A stretch of DNA of 41,393 nucleotides from Paenibacillus barengoltzii NBRC 101215 (GTDB taxonomy: Bacteria > Bacillota > Bacilli > Paenibacillales > Paenibacillaceae). This document shows, in pieces, positions 25,409 through 32,948 of this stretch. The notes under the pieces were generated by a model. It had not been told where the DNA came from, did not search any database, and was given only the letters and a program-made list of their open reading frames with translations. Position numbers and translations under genes: made by a program. The stretch is from assembly GCF_004000745.1 (NCBI RefSeq), contig NZ_BILV01000056.1, positions 1-41,393 of the forward strand. Direction: 5' to 3'. Numbering within the stretch: the stretch's first letter is position 1; every line of letters starts with the position of its first letter.

Positions 25409-26692
25409 TTAGATTAGGAAATACCGAATCAGAATATACGCGCTTGCGAAGATGATCGACAGAATCATCAGCAGGAAGCCATATTTCATGTAGCGGACAA
25501 ATGTAATTGGCTCCCCTTCCTTGGCAGACATGCCTGCAGCAATCAAATTGGCGCTGGCCCCGATCAGGGTTCCGTTGCCGCCAAGACATGCACCCAGGGC
25601 CAGACTCCACCACAGCGGCTGCAAGTTGCTGATTCCCATCGCGCCCATGTCCTGAATCATTGGAATCATCGTAGCGACGAACGGAATATTATCCAGGAAG
25701 GAAGAGGCGATCGCGCTTAGCCAGAGAATCAACATGGAAGTTGTGAGCGGGTCTCCTCCGGTTAAGTCGATGGACCATTCCGCTAACCGCTTGATCGTAC
25801 CGGTGTCAATCAAACCGCCGACCAGGACGAACAATCCAATAAAGAAGAAGATGGTTGGCCATTCGACGGAACGGAACGCTCTCTCCATCACGTGCTCGCC
25901 TGTGAGCAGCAACAACAGGAAGGCTCCAGCGAGCGCCACGGTCGCCGATTCCAGATGGAATGTCTGGTGCAGGAAGAAGCCAAGCAGCGTCAAGCCCAAA
26001 ATGATTAGACATTTAATCAGCAGCTTCTTATCCGTAATCAAGCCGTCCAAGCTGATGTTCATGATGTTCTTCTGATTCTCCGGCGTGGACTGGATTTGCT
26101 TCCGGAAGATCAGCACAAGAAGCGGCAGGGTAACAGCCAGGACCACGACCACGAGGGGCGCCAAGTGCTGCAGGAAAGCGATGAAGGTCAATTCCTTGAC
26201 GGCGCTGCCGATCATAATATTAGGCGGATCCCCGATTAATGTGGCCGTTCCTCCGATATTTGAGGCTATGACCATCGAGAAGATGAAAGGAAATGCCTTG
26301 ACCTTCAACTGCCGGGTAATGCTAAAGGCAACCGGTACCATCAGAATAATTGTGGTTACATTGTCCAAAAATGCGGAAGCAACCGCTGTAATTAACGCCA
26401 GGAGCCATAGGATGGTCACGGGTTTCCCTTTGGCGATCCGAGCCGTCCAAATCCCGATATATTTGAATAACCCTGTTTCTGCCGTGGTGTTCACGATGAT
26501 CATCATACCGATCAAGAGACCTAGCGTATTAAAATCGATGTGATGAATCGCAGACTCCTGATCCACGATGCCGAGGATGATCATCAGAACGGCACCGACC
26601 ATTGCCAGCAGCGTCCGATGGATTTTCTCCGAAATGATGAGTGCATAAGTTAGTAGAAAAATGACGATGGCCCAAATTGCTTGTTGCTCCAT
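25409..26692 (-). CDS. ArsB/NhaD-type ion transporter
   Basis: A 427-residue membrane protein of about 10-12 helices in the ion-transporter superfamily (ArsB, NhaD, SLC13). The two inverted-repeat halves each carry the signature loop: ASNIGGTATLIGDPPNIMIG and GACLGGNGTLIGASANLIAA. FLDNVTTIILMVPVAF and FLDNIPFVATMIPMI are the paired helix-hairpin motifs. Transported ion cannot be read from sequence; arsenite, Na+/H+ and anions all occur in the superfamily. The start at 26692 follows GAGAGGAG; the ATG at 26710 is upstream of that site. A terminator hairpin lies in its leader. Confidence 0.88.
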   Translation of the reverse strand: MEQQAIWAIVIFLLTYALIISEKIHRTLLAMVGAVLMIILGIVDQESAIHHIDFNTLGLLIGMMIIVNTTAETGLFKYIGIWTARIAKGKPVTILWLLALITAVASAFLDNVTTIILMVPVAFSITRQLKVKAFPFIFSMVIASNIGGTATLIGDPPNIMIGSAVKELTFIAFLQHLAPLVVVVLAVTLPLLVLIFRKQIQSTPENQKNIMNISLDGLITDKKLLIKCLIILGLTLLGFFLHQTFHLESATVALAGAFLLLLLTGEHVMERAFRSVEWPTIFFFIGLFVLVGGLIDTGTIKRLAEWSIDLTGGDPLTTSMLILWLSAIASSFLDNIPFVATMIPMIQDMGAMGISNLQPLWWSLALGACLGGNGTLIGASANLIAAGMSAKEGEPITFVRYMKYGFLLMILSIIFASAYILIRYFLI

Positions 26693-26782
26693 ATGAACTC
26701 TCCTCTCCATGATGCGTAACCTGAGGTAACTTTAGCTTGCCATGCTGGGGCTGAATTATGCCATTCCCGGTCAAAAAAAGGC

Positions 26783-26809
26783 AAAAAGAGCCCGCAAAAT
26801 GGCAGGCTC
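26783..26809 (-). terminator. Terminator-like hairpin in the leader of the ArsB/NhaD-type gene
   Basis: GAGCCTGC (26809-26802) pairs with GCGGGCTC (26795-26788) with one G-T pair, followed by TTTTT, and by another T-run at 26778-26772. It lies about 40 bases after the likely start of transcription and about 90 bases before the ATG, with no minus-strand gene upstream. An attenuator is the likely role. Confidence 0.7.
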
Positions 26810-26852
26810 CTCCGATAACTCTCATTTTCTATTGTTTAGTCATGCTGAGTTC

Positions 26853-26880
26853 ATTATAGACTGACTTGTTTGGATTGTAA
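26853..26880 (-). promoter_or_regulatory. Promoter of the ArsB/NhaD-type gene
   Basis: On the minus strand TTACAA (26880-26875) and a consensus TATAAT (26858-26853) are 16 bases apart, so transcription should start near 26846. Positions 26881-27043 hold the upstream region of the lia/psp operon, including a GAC-TTAG-GTC palindrome (26937-26946), but no gene or clear promoter. Confidence 0.65.
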
Positions 26881-27043
26881 AGCACTTGCAGAGAAACTCT
26901 CCCTTCCCCATAAACCCTCGGGCTGAGCGTATCCTCGACTTAGGTCTAGGTTGAAAAACCGTCCCCAGTCCGTTTTGGATAACCCGTAATCATCCTAGAA
27001 TAGAGACATAAGGTTGATCAAATGAGAGGCGGTGAAATATTCA

Positions 27044-27340
27044 ATGAGAACCAATCGACCGAATGTATTCGCTTTTGTACTGATTGCCCTTGGCGCACTG
27101 ATTCTGCTGGGCAAATTAACTCCTTTCCTGGGCAGCCTGTTCGGACTGGTGATTGCGATTGTCATGATCGGTCTCGGCTATTACGGGATTCGACGGGGGA
27201 ACGCCTTCTTCGGATGGCTGGTGTTGATTTTCGGGGTCATTTCCTTGATCTCCAAGCTGGCCTGGCTGATCGTTCCGCTCTTAGGTATTGGATTAATCGT
27301 TTACGGTATCTCTTCCTTAAGAAGCAAACGGAGTTACTGA
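27044..27340 (+). CDS. Small membrane protein of the envelope-stress operon (LiaI/LiaF-N-like)
   Basis: A 98-residue protein made almost entirely of four hydrophobic helices (FVLIALGALILLGKL, FGLVIAIVMIGLGYYGI, FFGWLVLIFGVISLISKL, LIVPLLGIGLIVYGI) with a basic C-terminus. It resembles LiaI and the membrane part of LiaF. The start at 27044 follows AGGCGGTGA, a near-complete anti-SD match; the GTG at 27032 lies inside that site. First gene of the psp/lia cluster; it may anchor PspA at the membrane. Confidence 0.75.
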   Translation: MRTNRPNVFAFVLIALGALILLGKLTPFLGSLFGLVIAIVMIGLGYYGIRRGNAFFGWLVLIFGVISLISKLAWLIVPLLGIGLIVYGISSLRSKRSY

Positions 27341-27401
27341 TTGATTAAATACATGCAGATGAACTTGAATGTGAACCGAAAGGTTAGGAGGGAAGGATGT
27401 C

Positions 27402-28076
27402 ATGAGTGTATTTCGTCGAGTACGAGATATTACGGTAGCTACTCTAAATGAGAAGTTGGAACAATCGCAGGATCCGGTTCGCTTGATCGACCAATTTCTG
27501 ATAGAAACGCGTCAGGAAATTGCGGAAGCCGAGAAGCTTCATTATCAATACAGCGGACATGCGAAGCAATTGAAGCAGCAGGTCGATCAAGCCAAGGTGA
27601 TGCGCGACAAACGTGAGGAACAAGCGCTGCTTGCTTTGAAAGCAGGCGAGGAGCACTTGGCGAAGCTGGCCCTGCAGGAGAAGATGCTGTACGAGGAAAA
27701 GGTTGAGCAATACACCGAGCTGTACACGCAAAGCATGGAATCGCTGCAGGAGCTTGAAGCTCAACTCAACGAATTGAAGACCGAATATCAAGTCGTATAC
27801 AACAAACGGCAGTACTACTACGCAAGAATGGAGACGCTTCGTTTACAGCAGCGGATGAACCAGCGGATGAACGGTTACGGCATGCAGGATGTGCCGAAGA
27901 TGTTCCATCGCTTGGAGGACCGGGTATCCGATATGGAATGGGAAGCCCGCAGCCTGCGCGAATTGCGGAGAGCAGGTTCGGATTTCTTGAACCAAGCCGG
28001 TTCCGCTGTTCAATCATCTCTGGAACAGGAGCTCTCCCGCTTGAAGCAGAAGCTAAATAACCAGCGAGAGGAGTAA
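27402..28076 (+). CDS. PspA/IM30-family protein, copy 1
   Basis: A 224-residue, almost wholly helical coiled-coil protein of the PspA/IM30 (LiaH) family. These are peripheral membrane proteins that form ESCRT-III-like assemblies and protect a damaged membrane. The family start FRRVRDITVATLNEKLEQSQDPVRLIDQFL is clear, and the long heptad-rich region runs to about residue 150. Strong RBS AGGAGGG. It shares only part of its sequence with the second copy at 28587, so the two are old paralogues. Confidence 0.92.
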   Translation: MSVFRRVRDITVATLNEKLEQSQDPVRLIDQFLIETRQEIAEAEKLHYQYSGHAKQLKQQVDQAKVMRDKREEQALLALKAGEEHLAKLALQEKMLYEEKVEQYTELYTQSMESLQELEAQLNELKTEYQVVYNKRQYYYARMETLRLQQRMNQRMNGYGMQDVPKMFHRLEDRVSDMEWEARSLRELRRAGSDFLNQAGSAVQSSLEQELSRLKQKLNNQREE

Positions 28077-28082
28077 GAATCG

Positions 28083-28583
28083 ATGGGAAGACCCTTATAC
28101 CGATCCAGACGAGATCGCTGGATCAGCGGTTTGATCGGAGGGCTCGGAGAATATTTCGGAATTAACGTCGGTGTGCTCCGGTTGATCGCTTTTCTCAGCA
28201 TATTTTTTACCGGCGGGACAACGATCTTCATTTACTTCATCGCTACCTTGGTAATATCCAAGGAGCCTTATCAGCCCCACGATCCGTACTATCATGGCGG
28301 ATGGCCGGGCAGCGGCCCGCATCCGGGTTACGGCGGTAAACGCCGGGACTTCTACGAGGATCAACGCTTTGGTCCCCGTCCACCGTACGGTAATCCAACC
28401 GGTAATACTTACGGAACCCAGCCGCCGCAATACGGCGCAAGTGCTTCGGGAGCCGGCTTCCAGTCCGCTCCGGGTGCATCCAGTCTGGATTCCATGATGG
28501 AAGATATTGAGAAGAAAGCCTTGAAAAAAGAGTTGGAAGAGCTGCGCAAGAAGCTCTCCGAATACGAGAAGGGAGAAGTGTAA
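28083..28583 (+). CDS. PspC-domain protein
   Basis: A 166-residue protein. Residues about 3-62 form a PspC domain with one or two membrane helices (DRWISGLIGGLGEYFGINVGVLRLI, then TTIFIYFIATLVI). A Gly/Pro/Tyr-rich linker follows (about 65-130), then a short charged coiled coil (about 136-166, KKALKKELEELRKKL). It lies between the two pspA copies with gaps of six and three bases. In known Psp systems PspC senses membrane stress and recruits PspA; here the coiled coil could be the contact. Confidence 0.9.
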   Translation: MGRPLYRSRRDRWISGLIGGLGEYFGINVGVLRLIAFLSIFFTGGTTIFIYFIATLVISKEPYQPHDPYYHGGWPGSGPHPGYGGKRRDFYEDQRFGPRPPYGNPTGNTYGTQPPQYGASASGAGFQSAPGASSLDSMMEDIEKKALKKELEELRKKLSEYEKGEV

Positions 28584-28586
28584 ACG

Positions 28587-29288
28587 ATGGGAGTATTCAA
28601 AAGAATTAAAGATATTACGAAAGCGTCTGTAAATGATTTGCTGGATAAGGTGGAAGACCCGATTGTCATGCTGAACCAATACCTGCGCGATATGGAGGCT
28701 GAAATTCGCGACGCCGAAGTGACTGTTGCGAAGCAAATGGCCAACGAGCGCCGGATGAAGCAACGTCTGGATGAAGCGATCCGTATCGCTGCACAACGGG
28801 AGGCTCAAGCTGAGCTGGCCCTCCGCAATGGGCAGGAGGAAGTTGCCCGCAAAATGCTGGAGGAGAAAATCCATTACGACCAGAAGCAAACGGAATTCGC
28901 CGAGCTGCACGCGCAAGCTGAAGCACATGCTGCCGAGCTCAAACAGCAGCTGCACGATATGAAAGACGAGTTCTATAAACTGCGCAACAAACGGAACGAG
29001 CTGGTAAGCCGTGCGCAAATGGCGAAAGCCAGAAAGCAAATGTCGCAAATCAGCACGCTGCATACGATCGAAAGCGGCAACGCTTCACTCGGATTCCACC
29101 GGATGGAAGAGAAGATCATGCAACTGGAAGCAGAAGCTGAAGTTGCGGGCATGGTTTATCGTGGATCCTCGTCTTCCCCTTACATCAGCCCGGCCGATGC
29201 CGAGAAGCAGTTGAAAGTGGATGCGCAGCTTGAAGCGCTGAAAGCAAAATTGAACCCGTCCGCAGCTCGCGAAGAAGACAAGGAATAG
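28587..29288 (+). CDS. PspA/IM30-family protein, copy 2
   Basis: A 233-residue PspA/IM30 paralogue: [22 protein letters not shown] begins the family domain, followed by a long coiled coil with Glu/Lys/Ala/Gln-rich heptads ([20 protein letters not shown]). It sits three bases after the pspC stop with RBS GGGAGAAG inside that gene. Two PspA copies around one PspC may form mixed assemblies. Confidence 0.92.
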   Translation: MGVFKRIKDITKASVNDLLDKVEDPIVMLNQYLRDMEAEIRDAEVTVAKQMANERRMKQRLDEAIRIAAQREAQAELALRNGQEEVARKMLEEKIHYDQKQTEFAELHAQAEAHAAELKQQLHDMKDEFYKLRNKRNELVSRAQMAKARKQMSQISTLHTIESGNASLGFHRMEEKIMQLEAEAEVAGMVYRGSSSSPYISPADAEKQLKVDAQLEALKAKLNPSAAREEDKE

Positions 29289-29330
29289 CTACACGTCCGC
29301 TGGACATTGTGATATTCTAAATACTGGTGA

Positions 29331-29370
29331 AGCCATACGGTATGGGAGGCCATGCCGTTATGGCTTTTTA
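29331..29370 (+). terminator. Intrinsic terminator or attenuator between pspA copy 2 and liaF
   Basis: A 16-pair stem with one bulged T (29331-29346 with 29351-29367) and a GAGG loop, followed by TTTTT. Only 32 bases separate it from the liaF start, too few for a complete promoter, so liaFSR probably depends on readthrough. Confidence 0.8.
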
Positions 29371-29402
29371 CAACTCTATGAACCTGCTGGGAGGTGCGGC
29401 AC

Positions 29403-30053
29403 ATGGATACAAGGAAAAGGTTCTTAGCCATCGGCTTAATCGGATTTGGCTTACTGTTGATTTTCGGGAAATGGCTGAGTTTCTTTACCATTGTCGCCCT
29501 CTTTTTGCTCGGGTTCGGTATATATAAAATCCGGCAGGGGGAACAGGTCAAGACCGGCTATATCTTAATGGCGATCGGCGGCGGACTCATACTGCTGGAT
29601 CATTTCATGCTGATCTTGGCGATTCTGATGATCTCGCTGGGGTACTACTACGCGAAAGTTCGCAAAACCCAACCGCAAGGCAATTACGTGCAGAAGCAAA
29701 ACATCACCTCCAGCGTCCGTTGGGATCGCGATCCGTGGAACTTGCGGAACACAAGCATGTGGCATGTGCTTGGCGAGCTTGACATCGATTTATCGCTGGC
29801 GATGATGGAAGGCGGGCATAACGTCCTCATGTTTCAAGGGATTGTCGGGGATGTGGATTTAGTGATTCCGGAAGATTACGGCGTGGAGATCGAAGCGTTC
29901 GTCCTGTTCGGGCAAATCGATTTCAGCCACGATAAAGAGACGGGCATGCTCAATCGGCTGTATTGGAAGTCGCCGAATTACGAGACCCGTGACCAAAAAG
30001 TGAAAATCATCATTTCCTATCTTGTAGGAGATGTCGATATACGATTACTTTAA
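29403..30053 (+). CDS. liaF: LiaF-like membrane protein
   Basis: A 216-residue protein. Residues about 8-85 hold three or four membrane helices (FLAIGLIGFGLLLIFG, FFTIVALFLLGFGIYKI, ILMAIGGGLILLDHFMLILAILMISLGYY, in pieces). The C-terminal half is the LiaF-type beta domain (WHVLGELDIDLSLAMMEGG, GIVGDVDLVIPEDYGVEI, ISYLVGDVDIRLL). In Bacillus LiaF inhibits the LiaS kinase until the cell wall is stressed. The start at 29403 follows GGGAGGTG; the GTG at 29394 is inside that site. Confidence 0.9.
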   Translation: MDTRKRFLAIGLIGFGLLLIFGKWLSFFTIVALFLLGFGIYKIRQGEQVKTGYILMAIGGGLILLDHFMLILAILMISLGYYYAKVRKTQPQGNYVQKQNITSSVRWDRDPWNLRNTSMWHVLGELDIDLSLAMMEGGHNVLMFQGIVGDVDLVIPEDYGVEIEAFVLFGQIDFSHDKETGMLNRLYWKSPNYETRDQKVKIIISYLVGDVDIRLL

Positions 30054-30073
30054 GACAGGAGGAAACGTCCCGC

Positions 30074-31156
30074 ATGAAATCGAAAAAGCCAAGCAACATG
30101 GTCTCCCGCAGCATGCGCGGAGGGATTCTCCTGTCTATTATTACGATGGCAGCCACCATTTATGTGATGTATACATATGGGTATTTTCAGCCTCAACCGT
30201 CCTGGGCGACGGCCATTAAAGCCGGCACGATGCTGCTCTCACTGCTTCTTATCATCGGCGCAGCTCACGGGTTCTTTCTAGGGTATCGCCCCAAACGACA
30301 GATTGACGGTTTGCGTGAAGCTTTGTTGCAATGGGAGAAGGGCAATCAGACTGGGAGCGTACCTAAGCTTGGCGAAGACGAACTGGGCCGACTGGCAGAG
30401 CAGCTGGAACGGATCGGCAAACGCTGGGAGGAGCAGGTGTCCTCGCTCCAGCGGTTGTCCACGCACAACGCCCAGTTGGCCGAGCAGGCCCGGGTATCGG
30501 CGATTGTGGAGGAGCGGCAGCGGCTGGCCCGGGAATTGCATGACGCCGTATCCCAGCAACTGTTCGCTATCTCGATGACGGCTACGGCCGTGGGGCGTAC
30601 GCTGGAGAAGGATTTTGATAAAGCGCAGCGCCAGGTCGAGCTCATTGAGGAGATGGCTTCGGTGGCGCAGTCCGAAATGCGCGCGCTGCTGTTGCATTTG
30701 CGTCCGGTCTATCTCGAAGGCAAGGAATTGTCGCAGGGCTTAAGCGATTTGGTTAAAGAGCTGAAGACGAAGGTGCCGATGGATTTAACCTTGGAGATCG
30801 ACGAGGATTTGAATTTAGGCAAAGGAATTGAAAACCATCTGTTCCGCATCATCCAGGAAGCGATGTCCAATACGCTGCGCCACGCCAAGGCGGACAAGAT
30901 GGAGATACGAATTCACCGCCGAGGCGAAGCGGTCAAGGTGACGCTGCGCGACAACGGGATCGGCTTCGAGTTGGATGACAAGAAGCAAGCATCCTACGGC
31001 TTGTCAACGATGCAGGAACGCATTCACGAGATCGGCGGATCGATTCAATTTATCACTGCGCCCGGTAAAGGGACGCGCATTGAGATATCCGTTCCACTAA
31101 TTCATGAAGAAAGCGGGGATGAGGGCAGTCATGGAGATGGAAGACAAGGAGATTAA
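30074..31156 (+). CDS. liaS: LiaS-like sensor histidine kinase
   Basis: A 360-residue membrane kinase with two N-terminal helices (about 17-36 and 47-70) and almost no extracellular loop, the intramembrane-sensing type. A HAMP-like segment ([21 protein letters not shown]) leads to the HisKA_3 domain; the phospho-accepting His156 is in [14 protein letters not shown] HATPase_c domain follows with [20 protein letters not shown] and [19 protein letters not shown]. It overlaps liaR by 26 bases, as expected for coupled kinase and regulator. Confidence 0.92.
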   Translation: MKSKKPSNMVSRSMRGGILLSIITMAATIYVMYTYGYFQPQPSWATAIKAGTMLLSLLLIIGAAHGFFLGYRPKRQIDGLREALLQWEKGNQTGSVPKLGEDELGRLAEQLERIGKRWEEQVSSLQRLSTHNAQLAEQARVSAIVEERQRLARELHDAVSQQLFAISMTATAVGRTLEKDFDKAQRQVELIEEMASVAQSEMRALLLHLRPVYLEGKELSQGLSDLVKELKTKVPMDLTLEIDEDLNLGKGIENHLFRIIQEAMSNTLRHAKADKMEIRIHRRGEAVKVTLRDNGIGFELDDKKQASYGLSTMQERIHEIGGSIQFITAPGKGTRIEISVPLIHEESGDEGSHGDGRQGD

Positions 31157-31784
31157 AGTACTGCTTGTGGATGATCATGAGATGGTCAGAATTGGTCTGG
31201 CGGCGGTGCTGGGCACGGAAGAAGGAATCGAGGTCGTTGGCGAGGCCAGCAGCGGCGAGGAAGGAATTCGCCTGGCGCAGGAGTACCGGCCCGATGTCGT
31301 GCTGATGGACTTGGTGATGGAAGGCATGGACGGCATCGAAGCGACTCGTCAGCTGCTTGCGTTGCATCCGGACTGTAAAGTCATCGTGCTCACCAGCTAT
31401 CTTGATGACGAGAAGATGTATCCTGTGATCGAAGCCGGGGCGTTTAGCTATTTGTTGAAGACGTCACGCGCATCCGAGATCGCCGAGGCAATTCGCGCTG
31501 CGGCCCGCGGTCAATCGGTATTGGAGTCACAGGTTGCTTCCAAAATGATGAATCGGTTCCGCCAACCCAAGGTGGAGGCACCGGCTCACGAAGAGCTGAC
31601 AGAACGCGAAATGGACGTTCTGCGTTTGCTGGCTCAAGGAAAATCCAATCAGGATATCGCCGACGAGCTGATCATCGGGATTAAGACGGTGAAGTTCCAT
31701 GTCACCAATATTTTGGCGAAGCTTGGCGTCGAGGACCGCACGCAGGCGGCCATTTACGCATACAAAAACGGGTTGGCGGAGTGA
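31131..31784 (+). CDS. liaR: LiaR-like NarL-family response regulator
   Basis: A 217-residue regulator. The receiver domain shows the acidic pair Asp14/Asp15, phosphorylation site Asp60 in [14 protein letters not shown] and Lys in LLKTS. The C-terminal LuxR/NarL helix-turn-helix is [21 protein letters not shown] followed by [15 protein letters not shown]. Start at 31131 is chosen because GAGGG precedes it; ATG codons at 31104 and 31119 are in frame and cannot be excluded. It probably activates the psp/lia operon upstream. The stop codon lies in the loop of its terminator. Confidence 0.92.
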   Translation: MEMEDKEIKVLLVDDHEMVRIGLAAVLGTEEGIEVVGEASSGEEGIRLAQEYRPDVVLMDLVMEGMDGIEATRQLLALHPDCKVIVLTSYLDDEKMYPVIEAGAFSYLLKTSRASEIAEAIRAAARGQSVLESQVASKMMNRFRQPKVEAPAHEELTEREMDVLRLLAQGKSNQDIADELIIGIKTVKFHVTNILAKLGVEDRTQAAIYAYKNGLAE

Positions 31785-31804
31785 ATCTCTGCCGACCCGT
31801 TTTT
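31768..31804. terminator. Bidirectional terminator between liaR and gerC
   Basis: A 14-pair stem (31768-31781 with 31787-31800) with loop TGAAT, where TGA is the liaR stop codon. T-tracts follow on both strands, so it also ends the minus-strand germination operon, overlapping its last codon. Confidence 0.87.
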
Positions 31805-32948
31805 ATTGTTTCAACACTTTATGAGAGGAGGAGTGGATTAGGTTGACCTCGACATGGACTTGATCCAATTCCATGATAGAAATTAGAGGCTTTCCTTGGG
31901 AACGAAGCTTCTTCCAACGCTCCTGATCATGGCGGTAGATTATTTCTTCCAGATTGTATAGATCGATCTGCTTTGCCTTCGCTGCGTCGAAGGAACGCCT
32001 GATTTCGCGTTCAATCGTCTCTGCGGCCGCAGCACGGAGGCGTGCGGATGTTATTCCGCTGTCCGCCGCTAATTCTGTGATATAGGCCTTAGCACGCACA
32101 TTCAAATTAACTCGAATCGGGTCGTTTTCCGGACCGATTTGAATGTCCGGATCGCGATGAGCGATATTGATCGTTACCGGGGCTCCTTCATCTAGAACTA
32201 AGGGCAAGGGGAAGCTGATCATTCGTCGGAACTTCACGTATCTAGCCCCCTGAAGCATTTCCGAATCAACCAGTCCCCGGTTTTTGCCCTGCGCGATGGC
32301 ATATGCACCGACAAGCTTGACTTGAGGAGTAGGTTCGCCATCCCCCTTCCAGACCCCTTCGGTCCAGCTGACCAAGGGTAACAGCTTTGTCACTGCTGGC
32401 TCCTTCACGCCGTCCATTAGTTTGATTAGTCGGAGGGGCTCGACGTAAGAATAAAGTTTAAATAATTCTTCCGGGTCCAGCAGTGCTGAGTTGAGCACCG
32501 ACTCATTCAGCAGGGAGATGCTCTTGAGTATGTCAGGTAATTTCTGGTCGGTACCAAACACCCAAGGCGTGTACCGAAGATCGCGGGTTTGGATCAAGCC
32601 GTTGACAGCTTCGGGCAGATGCTTGTCCAACAGCGCTTTGGAGAAGATGATCGTTCGCACATGTGTCCAGGATGTTCGTTGCTGGGAGGCGGGATAGAGC
32701 GAAATCAAAGCCTCGTCGATCGTCCTTCCTTCGCTTTTTCCGATCCAAACCTCCCCATGTCCCGTTTCAACTGCTCCCTCTTGCTTCGCGATATCGGAAA
32801 AGTCCAGCAGTTGGGCATAGATGACGAAACGGCCATTCTCATAATCGACACCCAATGCGGTGATAAAGTTGATATTTTGCGCCTCCTTCATATCCCAACA
32901 GCCTGTCAGCAGCAGGATCAGCGCAAGGAACACGGGAATCACTCTCAA
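31803..32948 (-). CDS. gerC: Germinant receptor lipoprotein, Ger(x)C family
   Basis: A 381-residue lipoprotein with lipobox LLTGC (Cys17) followed by WDMKEAQNINFITALGVDYENG, the family's N-terminal pattern. WTHVRTIIFSKALL and DLRYTPWVFGTDQ are further family hallmarks. It acts at the outer face of the spore inner membrane with the A and B subunits. Starts at TTG 32948, eight bases after GGAGG, overlapping the gerA stop as TTGA. Last gene of the operon. Confidence 0.93.
   Translation of the reverse strand: MRVIPVFLALILLLTGCWDMKEAQNINFITALGVDYENGRFVIYAQLLDFSDIAKQEGAVETGHGEVWIGKSEGRTIDEALISLYPASQQRTSWTHVRTIIFSKALLDKHLPEAVNGLIQTRDLRYTPWVFGTDQKLPDILKSISLLNESVLNSALLDPEELFKLYSYVEPLRLIKLMDGVKEPAVTKLLPLVSWTEGVWKGDGEPTPQVKLVGAYAIAQGKNRGLVDSEMLQGARYVKFRRMISFPLPLVLDEGAPVTINIAHRDPDIQIGPENDPIRVNLNVRAKAYITELAADSGITSARLRAAAAETIEREIRRSFDAAKAKQIDLYNLEEIIYRHDQERWKKLRSQGKPLISIMELDQVHVEVNLIHSSSHKVLKQ

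Noticed and set aside
26529..26825. 98-residue minus-strand frame over the leader of the ArsB/NhaD-type gene
   Set aside because: It crosses the terminator hairpin and runs out of frame into the transporter gene; no RBS precedes its ATG.
28095..29063. 322-residue minus-strand open frame
   Set aside because: Antisense to pspC and pspA copy 2, which are clear family members with RBSs.
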